Shown here in pieces: positions 36,201 to 44,155 of a stretch of 64,000 nt of DNA. A program made the position numbers and the translations under genes. Source of the stretch: Symbiodinium kawagutii (taxonomy: Eukaryota; Sar; Dinophyceae; Suessiales; Symbiodiniaceae); contig VSDK01020686.1 of NCBI GenBank assembly GCA_009767595.1, forward strand, positions 6,496 through 70,495. The letters are read 5' to 3'. The number at the start of each line of letters is the position of its first letter. The first letter of the stretch is position 1. Under the pieces are notes generated by a model. The model saw only the letters and a program-made list of their open reading frames with translations, was not told the origin of the DNA and ran no database searches.

Positions 36201-36288
36201 ATCCGGAGTCGGCGGCCACGCCAATGATCACGGGGTCGTCCTGGACGCGCCGCGCCAGGGAGATCACCAGGGTGGTCCCCAGGGGCTT
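18077..36288 (-). CDS. PRK: Phosphoribulokinase gene, copy 1 (17 exons)
   Basis: PRK phosphorylates ribulose-5-phosphate with ATP to give ribulose-1,5-bisphosphate, the Rubisco substrate, in the plastid stroma. Seventeen minus-strand exons join in one open frame of 334 codons. Family motifs appear in order: P-loop AADSGCGKSTF; TVICLDDYH; TGLTALDARENDFDL; KPIYNHDTG; the EGLHPIYDEK motif; LAIYIDI; VKFAWKVQRDVEERG; DFSQYVDPQK; TVVEMDGEID; NGTGLLQT; VREVYEKITGK. The length is close to that of mature plant and algal PRK. Donors are GT at 5, GC at 8 and GA at 4 exons; 15 of 16 acceptors are AG|G. Introns run from 60 to 2863 bp. The plastid-targeting start and the stop exon were not identified. The redox cysteines of the P-loop and of the ICLDDYH segment are present, but the C-terminal cysteine pair of plant PRK was not found. 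Bacterial class I PRK or uridine kinase is excluded by the NGTGL and EGLHP context. Confidence 0.95.
18380..18487. mobile_element. Family C foldback element
   Basis: Ends gggggggttctcaagcca and ctattttgagaacaccc; internal atggatgacttggggggtcc. Confidence 0.65.
18612..19017. mobile_element. Family F foldback element built from GTTCTAAGTG units
   Basis: About 400 bp in the PRK copy 1 P-Q intron. Its ends are inverted repeats (tatactcgtagacttacac at the left; gtgtaagtccacaagtata at the right). Inside, cacttagaac/gttctaagtg occurs about ten times in both orientations, together with ggaaaacac. No coding capacity. Confidence 0.75.
19432..19506 (-). CDS. PRK: PRK copy 1 exon P
   Basis: Encodes AMVSLKSSPGSQNGTGLLQT then VIAMK, equivalent to QMLKNSGFPGSNNGTGLFQTIVGLK. 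Acceptor CGCCAG|G, donor GC (AAG|GCAGGG). One of 75 bases differs from copy 2. Confidence 0.95.
19507..19566 (-). other. PRK: 60-nt GC-AG mini-intron in PRK copy 1
   Basis: Separates exons O and P. It begins GCGCGAG and ends CTTCGCCAG. Its length is a multiple of three and it contains no stop, so it reads through in frame as 20 arginine-rich residues. Copy 2 has a 519-bp intron at exactly this point, and PRK of other organisms has nothing here, which favours an intron over coding sequence. Confidence 0.7.
19567..19623 (-). CDS. PRK: PRK copy 1 exon O
   Basis: Encodes EIESNIEGLPSKKEGEFTE, equivalent to YVESHLSNTSAKFYGEIT. Acceptor CGCCAG|G, donor GC (GAG|GCGCGA). One of 57 bases differs from copy 2. 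The following intron is only 60 nt. Confidence 0.95.
20161..20233 (-). CDS. PRK: PRK copy 1 exon N
   Basis: Encodes FGNAVTVVEMDGEIDMDNME then EQLK, equivalent to YGNEVSVLEVDGQFDNLEE. Acceptor CCGAG|G, donor GA (AAG|GACCAG), and GA is also used in copy 2. Four of 73 bases differ from the copy 2 exon. Confidence 0.95.
20350..20410. mobile_element. Family E element, partial
   Basis: Right half only: ggtaaatataccatacatgg followed by agtatctgggtt, matching the full copies near 52664 and 59002. Confidence 0.55.
20901..20936 (-). CDS. PRK: PRK copy 1 exon M
   Basis: Encodes (K)PGATLKMYDDDW, equivalent to the PGIKMFYGPDTYYG segment. Acceptor CTGAG|G is shared with copy 2. The donor is GC (GACTG|GCCACC), while copy 2 has GT at the same place. 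Confidence 0.9.
20990..21109. mobile_element. Family C foldback element
   Basis: gattgggtggttcttaagcc at left, tattttgagaaacacc at right; slightly longer spacer than usual. Confidence 0.6.
21176..21289. mobile_element. Family C foldback element
   Basis: Flanked by atatg; arms gtggtttctcaaaatagggg and ccctattttgagaaaccatc. Confidence 0.75.
21686..21784 (+). mobile_element. Family A element
   Basis: ctggtgggtggttgaacc to gtttgaaaccaccagccag, in the L-M intron of PRK copy 1. Confidence 0.8.
22259..22314 (-). CDS. PRK: PRK copy 1 exon L
   Basis: Encodes DGQFPKITLKKDLELTGSK, equivalent to KGQYLRVRLIMKEGSK. Acceptor GGGGAG|GAT. The GC donor (GCAA|GCTAAG) is supported by the same position in copy 2. 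The lysine codon is completed by the G that opens exon M. Confidence 0.9.
23732..23761 (-). CDS. PRK: PRK copy 1 exon K
   Basis: Encodes ANADVVLRCL, equivalent to DADMIIQVL of PRK. Acceptor GGCCAG|GCC. The end chosen uses a GC donor (TTG|GCGGGC) that keeps phase 0 into exon L. The frame stays open for some codons beyond, so a later donor is possible. The matching exon of copy 2 is outside the window. Confidence 0.8.
24366..24420. repeat. Long perfect hairpin
   Basis: Outer arms acgcacagac/gtctgtgcgt and inner arms cgtggtttgccc/gggcaaaccacg with a three-base loop. It sits about 50 bp from the telomere-like array. Confidence 0.8.
24472..24542 (+). repeat. Interstitial telomere-type array (TTTAGGG-like)
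   Basis: Degenerate run of ttagggt, tttagggt and ttttagggt units. TTTAGGG is the telomere repeat reported for dinoflagellates and plants; here it lies inside a PRK intron. Confidence 0.85.
25159..26481 (-). CDS. Long intronless ORF, coiled-coil protein of unknown function
   Basis: An uninterrupted frame of 440 codons. A second Met at residue 7 (MSEGEGLTQDDEF) is an equally good start. Residues about 10-270 are rich in Glu, Lys, Ala and Leu with heptad-like spacing (for example KLEEAEAEKKEEDEEIAQL, DRKKEEAERALERIRQKNE), consistent with coiled coil. Residues about 280-440 are of mixed composition with several Cys and Trp and a KCNLIVVTKKDGSLGNSQKG stretch. I do not recognise the family and see no signal peptide or membrane span. 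It lies on the same strand within PRK intron J-K. Being intronless beside genes with 30-80-nt exons, it may be a processed (retroposed) copy, a nested gene or a recently inactivated one. Confidence 0.65.
   Translation of the reverse strand: MPMVLNMSEGEGLTQDDEFDALLEEMFRADAKLNEIEDMKDRAIQIIRTGAEEKPAEVEKIKEVLQAKLEEAEAEKKEEDEEIAQLNDTIQKCKVKDLFHGESWESHRDDIQSYARDILGQMEEGSSLLRKARKKQLELFQAHNQTLAEFGTGFVDLAEAEAEQDNQLVELVDKLCQELSACINTRKLDEMCSARRKIKEECDRKKEEAERALERIRQKNEPPKEVIRCAAKAIRGIAEAEAKKRADAEMALIVQESDKQTNPIPFYGSEDEHFIEGKDAIVSFPGVHGYGWKKLTAISSSKDTPLATSCIFLPDDKAPGYGRHDLQRGGPKCHCHDLYGKQEEWGCNWFSMWKTQTQAAALGKCNLIVVTKKDGSLGNSQKGEVKFLKDRKLEYTEITIEKFARKILSDSAETFLPRHPRLPSCPESIFPTGRGRHITR
26625..26684 (-). 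CDS. PRK: PRK copy 1 exon J
   Basis: Encodes VREDIEKRLPDFSQYVDPQK, equivalent to SIEARKPDFDAYIDPQK. Acceptor TGGGAG|GTG, donor GC (AAG|GCCCGG). The next intron is the gene's longest (2863 bp) and contains a long intronless ORF and a telomere-like array. Confidence 0.95.
27165..27229. repeat. (ATG)n microsatellite
   Basis: About 15 consecutive atg units followed by gac/gat variants, in the I-J intron. Confidence 0.95.
27885..27930. repeat. (AACC)n microsatellite
   Basis: About 11 consecutive ccaa units within a longer stretch of dispersed accaactactcacc motifs (27640-27970). Confidence 0.9.
28026..28092 (-). CDS. PRK: PRK copy 1 exon I
   Basis: Encodes NDVKFAWKVQRDVEERGWTE then EQ, almost identical to the family signature DDIKFAWKIQRDMAERGHS. 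Acceptor CCCCAG|G, donor CAG|GTGCCG. Confidence 0.95.
28735..28775 (-). CDS. PRK: PRK copy 1 exon H
   Basis: Encodes ARAQLDLAIYIDI(V), equivalent to RVRELLDFKIYLDIS in algal PRK. Acceptor GGGGAG|GCT. The reading frame into exon I requires ATTGT|GATG, a GA donor; a GT donor two bases earlier would break the frame. Confidence 0.9.
29792..29833 (-). CDS. PRK: PRK copy 1 exon G
   Basis: Encodes VMVFEGLHPIYDEK, the highly conserved EGLHP motif region near the active site. Acceptor GCAAG|GTC, donor GC (AAG|GCCTTG). Both ends are phase 0. Confidence 0.95.
30318..30398 (-). CDS. PRK: PRK copy 1 exon F
   Basis: Encodes LATGHTTVGLHVNANSQDPP then ELIEPNK. The PPELIEPNK part matches the segment preceding the VIEGLHP strand in PRK. 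Donor AAG|GTGCGG. The acceptor used here is CCCAG|C, the only acceptor in this gene not followed by G, so the first few residues are less certain than the rest. Confidence 0.85.
31331..31442. mobile_element. Family C relative with gggtatg ends
   Basis: Ends gggtatgcgccaagcc and ggcttggcacataccc form an inverted repeat; the centre resembles family C. Confidence 0.6.
31496..31615 (+). mobile_element. Family A element with 8-bp direct repeat
   Basis: aatcatgg at 31496-31503 is repeated at 31608-31615, flanking a full family A copy (ctggttggtggtttcaac ... aaagccaccagcc). It ends 2 bp from the PRK exon E splice site. Confidence 0.8.
31618..31664 (-). CDS. PRK: PRK copy 1 exon E
   Basis: Encodes KAVYKPIYNHDTGNK; KPIYNH is a PRK signature. 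Acceptor TGTCAG|GC. The best in-frame donor is GA (AAG|GACCATG), which gives phase 0 into exon F. A family A element ends only a few bases inside the following intron. Confidence 0.9.
32407..32485 (-). CDS. PRK: PRK copy 1 exon D
   Basis: Encodes ATGLTALDARENDFDLMGVQ then MEALKKG, matching the family segment G-TALDP-A-NFDLMYEQ-KALK-G. Acceptor CCGAG|GCC. The donor is GC (AAAG|GCACG), in phase with exon E. Confidence 0.95.
33244..33319 (-). CDS. PRK: PRK copy 1 exon C
   Basis: Encodes HTAIGDMMTVICLDDYHTND then RAGRK. The ICLDDYH segment carries a catalytic Asp region and the second N-terminal redox Cys of the family. That Cys lies 32 residues after the P-loop Cys, somewhat closer than in plant PRK. 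Acceptor CAAG|G, donor AAG|GTGCGG. Confidence 0.95.
33352..33473. mobile_element. Family C foldback element
   Basis: gatggtttctaaggccatag at left and tttcagaaacaccc at right, in the PRK C-D intron side of exon C. Confidence 0.65.
33886..35590. repeat. 142-bp minisatellite, about 11 units
   Basis: Unit phase marked by aaaccatgattaaccag at 33999, 34141, 34283, 34425, 34567, 34709, 34851, 34993, then 35141, 35283, 35425 and 35567. The first seven full units are nearly identical. The last ones carry shared changes (ccgttt to ccactt) and alternate between two subtypes. The left 110 bp is a decayed unit. It fills most of the B-C intron of PRK copy 1 and is not a multiple of three, so not coding. 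Confidence 0.97.
35619..35672 (-). CDS. PRK: PRK copy 1 exon B
   Basis: Encodes STFLRRILGALGTEVKPG, the continuation of the P-loop (GK-ST). Acceptor CCCCGAG|G and donor GG|GTGCC. Codon phases match exons A and C. It lies directly beside the 142-bp minisatellite, which fills most of the next intron. Confidence 0.92.
35760..36000. repeat. gattgatggtt / gattaatgatt repeats
   Basis: Degenerate tandem 7-11-bp units in the A-B intron of PRK copy 1. Confidence 0.7.
36060..36120 (+). mobile_element. Family A fragment
   Basis: ctggttgagggttgaacc with aaaatatgcgcgcg; right half missing. Confidence 0.45.
36194..36288 (-). CDS. PRK: PRK copy 1 exon A (P-loop)
   Basis: Encodes KPLGTTLVISLARR followed by VQDDPVIIGVAADSGCGK, the nucleotide-binding loop of PRK. 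The Cys inside the loop is the thioredoxin-target position of plant PRK. The exon ends GGC-AA with a GTAC donor, so the loop lysine is completed by exon B. The acceptor chosen is GAG at 36289; an earlier AG near 36302 would add about five residues (LLVFE) in the same frame. It is preceded upstream by an unknown N-terminal part. Confidence 0.93.
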
Positions 36289-36299
36289 CTCAAAAACAA

Positions 36300-37964
36300 G
36301 CAGCTGCGGCTCAGAGGAGGATCAGTTTATGTAAGGATATTATGTACGACAATCTTCTATATAATGAGAATATCCTTACATTACTATTGTAAGTACTAGT
36401 ATAGAGTATACTATGATATTATGGATTATTTACTGAGAATGATGATATTACAGTATATTCTGTACGATTTATCCTCTATATCATTGAAGTTTAAAACAGT
36501 TTGCGATAGGATACTGTAATGATATAGACTGTAGAGACAGTCCCCAGCGGCTTAAAGACTTGTGGTCCCGCGTGTACCATCTGTTTATAGACTGTAGTAA
36601 TATTTATCTGTGATAGTAATGCATTTTATGATAGATATGTTTATCAGATTTCACCTGCAATTATGAACATCCGTAACTCCAGCTCAGGTATGCACATGCA
36701 TGTCTTCATCATGCACGTATATGTATATACATATACATATACATACACATATACACATACATTTACATATACATATACGTGTACCAAACTATGATCATAC
36801 ATGGTGGATGTTCTGCCATGTTGCTCATCTACCAGAAGTCAACCATCTGAGAATCTACAGAAAGGTGTTGGGTTTTCGCAGCGGATGTGGAGCAAGTCGT
36901 GTGTCAAGAGGATTCAACCTGTGTAAGTTTGCACTACAGTCGAGGAATCACTCGTGGTGGTTGTCTATCCTGATTGATATCATCCTATCATCTCATGGTA
37001 GTAACCATCAGCCGCAATCGTCGACGGACTGTTGCAGTTCTTATCGCGAATCTTGATGATGCTGTTGTCGGGTTGGTGGTTGTCATTTGCAAACATTGTT
37101 TGCCAGCATTCGCCATTGTTTGTCATAGTTCTTAACCATCAACCAACTCTCATCAACCATCATTCACCATCACTCATCAGGAACCATCATAAATGATTAT
37201 TAACCATTGAGTATTCATGAACCATGTGCCATTAGCTAACCATCATTTAATATCTAGTCACCATTAACCACTAGTTAACTAGTTAATCATTTCCAATTCC
37301 TAACACCATTCACCATCATTAACCAATACTAATTATTAACAATTGCTATTGACCATCATCAACCATCATTTATCATCATTAACCACCATTACCCAAGTCA
37401 ACCAGCATGACCCACTAGTCAACTATTAATTAGCCATCACCATCATTACTCATTGATCGGTCCGAGTCAACCATTATTAACCATTATCAACATAGGTGAC
37501 TAGTGATGGGTAATAAACCACCATTATTAGATTAACCATCATTCATCAACCATAAACCATTACTTCCACCATTCCTCACTTTAAACCAACTATAAACTAT
37601 AACCAACATAAACCTTCCTTTCGCACTTTCGCACTTGTCTCTGAGCGAAACTCAGAAGTGAATGGAATCAGAATTCGTATTCCAATCACGAATATGGACA
37701 ACTAATTATCGAAGATGTAGATCTCTTTGGCCTTCCGAACATATTCAATGCGAACCTTGAAAGAAGCATCAAGCCAGGAAGGATGGGCCTAAACCACCGA
37801 CTACAAACTATAACCAACATAAACCACCGACTACTTCCACCATTCCTCACTTTAAACCAACTATAAACTATAACCACCATAAACCACCGACTACTTCCAC
37901 CATCATCAAAAATCATCAACCACCATTCCTCCACCTTTACCGTTGCCCTAAGCCCTGAAAAAAC
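36300..37964. other. Region upstream of PRK copy 1
   Basis: Contains the inverted repeat gtaaggatatt...aatatccttac at 36333-36377, a (TATACA)n stretch near 36720-36780, and dense short accatcattaaccatc motifs (37120-37570). The PRK start codon and targeting peptide are expected in or beyond this region but were not identified. Confidence 0.45.
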
Positions 37965-38024
37965 CTCACGTCCAAAGTGCACCTCCAACTTGGCCGAGCT
38001 GTCGAGGATGGGGACCATCTCATC
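37965..38024 (-). CDS. Putative exon, unknown (possible PRK leader)
   Basis: Encodes DEMVPILDSSAKLEVHFGRE. Acceptor GGCCAG|G, donor GAG|GTTTTT, phase 0 at both ends and GC-rich third positions. It is next upstream of the PRK P-loop exon on the same strand, so it could be an N-terminal PRK exon or the end of another gene. Confidence 0.6.
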
Positions 38025-38264
38025 CTGGCCGGGGAATTCCGGGCTGGGCACGTGGTGGGTCAGCGGTCCGTGGTCGCTGAATGGTTGAGGAATGGTTAAT
38101 TCATGGTGAATTGATGGCTAATTAGTGGCTAACTAGTGGTGAATGATGGTTAGTTGATGGTTAACTAGTGGTAAATTCATGGTTACTTCACGGTTAATAC
38201 TCTTGAAAGAATGGTTAGATACTGGTTAGTAAATTATGATTGATGACTCGTAATTGTGAATGAT

Positions 38265-38350
38265 GGTTGGTTGAGTTGGTTGAGATGGTTGAGTTGGTTG
38301 AGTTGGTTGAGATGGTTGAGTTGGTTGAGTTGGTTGAGTTGGTTGAGTAC
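38265..38350. repeat. ttggttgag/atggttgag tandem repeat
   Basis: About nine 9-bp units. Confidence 0.9.
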
Positions 38351-38389
38351 ATAATGATCTTAGCAATGGTTCATTACTGCTTAAGTAGC

Positions 38390-38390
<1 letters not shown>

Positions 38391-38429
<39 letters not shown>
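38391..38429. repeat. (GAT)n microsatellite
   Basis: About 13 gat units. Confidence 0.95.
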
Positions 38430-38430
<1 letters not shown>

Positions 38431-38659
38431 AATAGTGACTACTGATAGTTAATCATAGTGACAATGATGATTAGATTAACCGGTGGTCAATGTAGTTGTT
38501 TGATGGTTGATTGCTAGGCTAACCACTAGGAATGATGGTATCAGACTACCTTGTTTAACAGCGACAAAAACACAACAGCAACAACCGATTCCAGAAAATT
38601 CGACCAAAAAAAGGAAAGACTCTTCGATTAGCCGAAACAAAACACTGCAATTGTAGATC

Positions 38660-38783
38660 CATATGGTGGTTTTACATGGTTTTTTAGGGAACCCCAAGAA
38701 AATGGTTGGATTATCACTACAAATAAGTACAGTAATTATTATGTATGATTTGGGGGTTCCCTAGTTTAAGAAACTCCCATATG
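38660..38783. mobile_element. Family C element with catatg TSD
   Basis: catatg at 38660-38665 and 38778-38783 flank arms gtggttttacatgg and aagaaactcc. Confidence 0.75.
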
Positions 38784-39951
38784 AATTTGACCAACTTCGA
38801 AGTTTCACCAGCTCAACAGCTGTTGATTTGATCATCAAATACGATGTGAGCCAGCAAGAGTTGTTCGCTCGGATCTCCCATTGGACCATAGATGTGTATG
38901 TATGTGAATGCATCCATCACGATACATTTTGTCACTGTTCTTGATGTTTTTGAAATGATCTAAGCTACATCATGGGACCCTAGTTGTGACAATATCCGCG
39001 GACCTGTGTCAGAGCTATCAACTTTCAGGATGAATCACCAAGCAGGATCTCCTTTGGTCAGACGGCGTTTATCTTGGATCAAGATTGACCATTCACCAAG
39101 ATTGATCACCCTTGATTTGCTAGTGGTTGATAAGGAATTGCATTTTTGCTCACGCTTACTTAAGAGCGATTCACCCAGATTAATGGACCATTATAACCAG
39201 CATCAACCAGTATTAACAGGGCATCAACCAGTGCGGATAGGCATCAGTACTAAGAGTGATTGACTGGATAATCAATATCAATTTGATGTTGATTGACCAG
39301 TATAATCAGCTTACTCAACAATGGGAACCGTTACCATCACCGTCATTGACCACAGGCACCAATGTTAACCATCACTAAACAGCAGTGATAACAAACATCA
39401 CCGATTCACCAACATTGACCATCATGAAACCATGATTGCACCCCAACCACATATGGCTGGTTAACCAATGGGTCAATAAGCTTCATGTTTGGTCAAAGAG
39501 AATAATGACCAACAAGAATAGGTTTAATATGTACTAACCTTACTATCACTTGCCTTTGACCATCATTTTCAAGCATGATTGAGCATGTCATTAACCTTTA
39601 TCAACCATCAACCAAACGTCCATGAGAATCATTAACTAAGCAGTACTCACCATCAATGGACCACCAATCAATCACAATTCATTAACCGTCATTTAACCAT
39701 GAATCAACCATCAATGAACCATCAAATAACTGTAAATCAACCATGAATCAACCACCAGAACCAGCAATCAACCGTCAATCAAGCAATCATCAATTTCTGA
39801 AGTAATTGATTATTAACTTGATCTTAACCACCAGAACCAGCATCATCATCAATCAAATAAGCATCAATCAACCACCATAACCATCAATCGACCATCATTA
39901 TTCATCCGTCCTATCCATCATCCAAATTTCTGGATCCAAAAAAAACGCTAC
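38784..39951. other. Gene-free stretch
   Basis: Mostly dispersed short aaccatcaatcaacca-type motifs (39560-39920). No supported exon seen. Confidence 0.5.
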
Positions 39952-39990
39952 CTTCCAGGCGTGAGTGGGATACAGCTTGATGCCGTCCAC
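39952..39990 (-). CDS. Putative 39-nt exon, unknown
   Basis: Encodes VDGIKLYPTHAWK. Acceptor GCCCAG|G, donor AAG|GTAGCG, phase 0 at both ends. It reads in phase with the candidate exon at 37965-38024. Confidence 0.55.
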
Positions 39991-42431
39991 CTGGGCTTGC
40001 AGCACAGCCGAACAAGGGAAGGGGGTCATGTAACATGATGGCTGGCTGTGGCTGAAAGGTGCTGGTCATGGTGGTGTTATTTATAGTGATGGATACTGAC
40101 CATGACGAAAAAAAACAAAATGTATATATATATGTTGTATAACGATGACTAATAATGATGAAGAATGGTTCACAATCAAAAAACGTGATTGGTGAAGGTG
40201 AACGGTGATTCGTGATTGCAAAAGATCCGCAAGAATGGTGGTAAATAAGTATAGCTGATGTTGGTCAGTATAACGGTCGATGAATCGAAACAGTAGTGGA
40301 TTGTGAATGATTCATTAATTCTGACTTGTGGCTTGTAACTGAAAACCCATGATAAAAAGGCTTTTGAACAACCATGGTTGCCCTGCTCACAAATATCTTC
40401 TCTAACAAACATCGCTTACGCCGCGTATCCACATTGCAAGTTGATGGGAAGCCAGAGATCGGTGCAAAGCCCCAGGGTGACGCATCCACTGCAGAAACTC
40501 TTCGAGTTTGAGCATCGAGTGGTGTGGAGTTTTCTATTCCAAACCGCATGGCATCAAATGTTCAGTGATAGAAATACATTCAATTGCTGTCAAAACCTCA
40601 ATATTTATGTATATACAGTTTATTTTTAGAAAGTATAATTATATGTATATAATATGACAAAGGAGGCATCAACTACCTGCAGTTGTGATCACTACCTTGT
40701 GTTCCTTTTGTTTTGGTTAGGAATATTTCTGGCACCTACTAATGTGTTCATATAGTATATGCATTTGCAAGATATACACGTGTCATCACATGTCTATGCT
40801 AAGAATGTATATAGATGCAAGTGTTTCTCAAAACAAGAATCGTACCCCTGAATCATCCTTTCCTAATCATTTACTGTAATAAGCAAACCATTTTTTGGGT
40901 CACCCTATTCTAAGAAACGCCCAAATGGGCACCACCGCTTGTGGGTACCAATCATTGTGAATAACCATTCCAAACCATATTCATAAACCAACTATCTTTA
41001 TTGCGCTCCCTTTGACTTCAGAAACCACAAAACGTGTATGATGATCATCCCTTTAAAAGTTGGTTCTTATCCCCTATTGATCATGTGTAATCCTCCATAA
41101 AACCATGTATTGAGAGAAACCACCAAGCATGTTGCTATTGTATCCCCTCTTATGAACCTCAATAATTTGCTTGAAACCCTATCATAAATCATTATTACCC
41201 CCTATTAACCCATATCATATCGTAATAATTGTTGGACCTTTATTCTTGGTGATGATCTCCTACTTGTCCTTGCTATCAACCACTGTAATGCCCTATGACT
41301 TGATAAACCGCCATATGTAGTTGGTATATCCCGTGTAATTCTTCGTGAACTTATCCCCTATTTGATCAGTAGAATCCTCCATAGAACCGTTTTTACCTGA
41401 ACTATTAAATACGGATCATGTACTTGGTATATCCCACTATTGTTGGTTATTATTCATAACAATTGTTAATACTCATAGTCATAACCAACTGGTATGATGA
41501 GAAACCACCAACTAGTTGTTAAACCATAAGTTTATTGGTGATTATCCCCTTATGATCATTTGTTTGCCTGGTTGCGCCCATGGGGCACTGAGCCCCGGTC
41601 GCATTACCACCTATTGATCATCAAAAACCAACATTTTTTGTTGGGTTCCCATGGTATATCCCCTATAAGGTGGTTTCTCAAAATAGGGGATCCCCAGATC
41701 ATCCATTATTAATCATTTACAGTACTAAACCCACCATTTTTGGGGCTTCCTATTTTGAGAAACCCCCATAACTGTTGGTGAACTTATTCCCCATTGATCA
41801 TGAAAAACCAACCAACCAATTCAGCTTCCATAGCTTCACGCTCAGAAACCACCACGTGTTTACCATTATGATCCCCTACAATTGTTGGTTGCTATCCATA
41901 TCTTTAACCACTATTTCTAAATAGCCAACCATTGCTGGTCAATAATAGTTTAATCAGCAACAATTGTGTACTTCATGATTTACCACTAGTTTACCCCTGG
42001 GGTTGGTAAATAATGAAGTACTGGGAACCACTATAATGGTTTCAGAAACCACTAGATGTGTATCATGAACCATCTTCAATGCAGCTTTATAAGCCTTATG
42101 AAATTGGCGATTCCCTTTCATTAACCATTCTTAGCCACTATAAACCAACCAATCAAACAGCATTAAAAAGCCAACCTCATTCTTATCCCCTGTAAATCAT
42201 TATAGCTTCCAATCAACCGGTTCACCTTCCATAGCTTCCCTTCCATGGCTTCAGAAACCACCATGTATGGATCAGTTGGAGATTATCACCTATTAATCCC
42301 AACTAAAAACTGTAATCCCTCCCATATATGGATCATATAGCTGGTATATCCCCTACTATTGAGCTAGTTCCGCATGGCTTCAGAAACGCGGGTCCCCGCT
42401 GGTCCCCGCTGGTCCCCGCAGGTCCCCGCAC
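39991..42431. other. Gene-free stretch, foldback remnants
   Basis: Family C-like elements at about 40829-40924 and 41669-41768, and many degraded family B/C pieces (phrases such as ggtatatcccctattattgtt) over 41040-42360. Confidence 0.5.
41669..41768. mobile_element. Family C foldback element
   Basis: Arms ggtggtttctcaaaatagg and cctattttgagaaaccccca; well preserved. Confidence 0.75.
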
Positions 42432-42452
42432 CTCCCTCAGCTTCTCCTCAGC
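42432..42452 (-). CDS. Putative microexon in GC island
   Basis: AEEKLRE between AG|GCT and GAG|GTGCGG, phase 0, the next candidate upstream of 39990. The surrounding GC island (42380-42550) has ctggtccccg repeats, so this may be chance. Confidence 0.25.
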
Positions 42453-42850
42453 CTCTGGGGATGGCCAAACCAAGCCGGTGGGGACGCTCTCACCGCCTGG
42501 GGGCGCGGGCCACGCGGGGACGGAAGGCACCAGGGGATCCCGCGCATCAACTGCTATGGATCATGGGGGTGGCGGTTGATTGCTGGCGAATTGGTGGTTG
42601 ATTGGCGGTTGATTGGCGGTTGATTGGTGGTTGAGTGGTGGTGAATTGTCAGTTGATTGGTGGCGAATTTCTGGTTTTCATGGCATTTGATGGCATTGTC
42701 ATGCTTGGTGATGCACATAAATTGCAAATAGATGGTGAATCAATGGAGTAACTAGTGGTTCATTGGTGGTACTATCACATCAGCTGGTGGTTCATTGGTG
42801 CTTCATTGGAGCTTGGTGGTTGATGGTTGTGCATGGTTAATCATACAAGT

Positions 42851-42951
42851 GGTGGTTTCTCAAAATAGGGAGCCCCAAAAATTGCTGGTTTATTACTATA
42901 ACTGATTAACAATGGATGACTTGGGGGTCCCCTATTTTGAGAAACTACCAG
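42851..42951. mobile_element. Family C foldback element
   Basis: Arms ggtggtttctcaaaataggg and cccctattttgagaaactacc. Confidence 0.75.
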
Positions 42952-43758
42952 GTTTACCAAGTAGATGTTGAAGATAATGGTGACACTCTGGTAAACTAAC
43001 CTGATTGTGTCCAAAATGCCATATTCTTCAAGGGTAAGCCAGCTAGAAATGGTGGATTTTTCATTTCAAGATTGGTTAAAAATGGATAGCCAAGGGTAGC
43101 GAAACAGAAAGAGATGTTTGACACCAAGCACCCTTCATCCCCATTGTAGGTCAGCATCTCCGGACTCTGATCACTTCCAAAGTTGGATTCTGTATATGCA
43201 AAGTTCGAAAAACAGTTTCACAGCCAGTAGTTCTACTAGGTGATACCTGCCGCTCCCCATTCAGATAGATACATAGATTTCCTCCGAAAGCACGGGAATT
43301 CAGTGGGATTGCCAAATTTCAATATTCGTCCGTGTGTGCACGTATGTCAGAGCTTGAGCTCCGTACCACCTCTTCGCAAAGTGCGTGGGGTGGAGCGTGG
43401 AGTAGTGCTAGAGCCGACGAAGGCCCAATGGCTCGCGTACAGGACGCTGGCCACCTTAAAATGAGCGCACGAGAAGCAAAGCTGGCACACCTGAACTGAA
43501 CCATCTCACGATATCAGGTGGTTGATGGTGGTTTGTGGCGGTTTCTAGTGGTTTATGGTGGTTCGTGATGGCTTATGGTTGTTTACAGTATATCATGTTC
43601 GTTAGCCAGTTACGATCAGTGACTAGTCCTTTGGAAGATTACAACCAGGAGCTTCGCACTAGATCCCTTGTGATTCAAGTCCGATAACAGCTGTATCAAC
43701 AGCCGGATCTACCGTTTAAGGCATGACTGGATTGTGATGCAGTCAACAACGACTTGCT

Positions 43759-43848
43759 TAGTGGTTGGTGGTTTCAAACTCTACAAAAAAATATTTCTTA
43801 ATCCAGGAAAATGACAAACGTTGAACCCCACCAACCAGATTATTGGTT
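43759..43848 (+). mobile_element. Family A element, short
   Basis: ggttggtggtttcaaactct to gttgaaccccaccaaccag; the middle is deleted. Confidence 0.6.
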
Positions 43849-44053
43849 GCAGCTCCATTGTTTACCAATTATTGGGAGCTCGTGACCACTTGCCAACGGG
43901 CTATGATTTCCCAACGAGCTGCTAAGCAGTCAATGGTACATCCAGCTGTTCATAAACAACCACCAGCTTTACCAACAAAACTAGGGGGTGGTTGATGGTA
44001 GGTCGATAGATCCCTTAACCACCCCCAGTCTACCGGAAATCGCTGGTGATATG

Positions 44054-44155
44054 TGGCTATGCGTCAATATTAACCACCAATATTAAGCAACAATTTCGTA
44101 GGGAAAACAATGGTTAATGATGGAACCAGGGGTACAGGCTTTTGACCCGTAGCCA
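44054..44155. mobile_element. Family B foldback element
   Basis: tggctatgcgtcaatattaa at left, ttttgacccgtagcca at right; internal gggaaaacaatggttaatga. Confidence 0.75.

Larger units (their letters stand above)
42453..44050. other. Gene-free stretch
   Basis: gttgattggcggttgattgg repeats near 42565-42670, a family C element at 42851-42951 and a family A relic near 43759-43848. A small plus-strand frame at 43344-43499 is discussed under rejected items. Confidence 0.5.

Noticed and set aside
36194-36288. P-loop exon as part of a uridine kinase or bacterial class I PRK
   Set aside because: The later motifs (EGLHPIYDEK, FAWKVQRDVEERG, NGTGLLQT) are those of the plant and cyanobacterial PRK class.
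43344-43499. 51-codon plus-strand ORF starting MSELELRTTSSQSAWG
   Set aside because: Plausible composition, but the opposite strand is also open, it is opposite to all supported genes, and there is no family match; kept only as a note.
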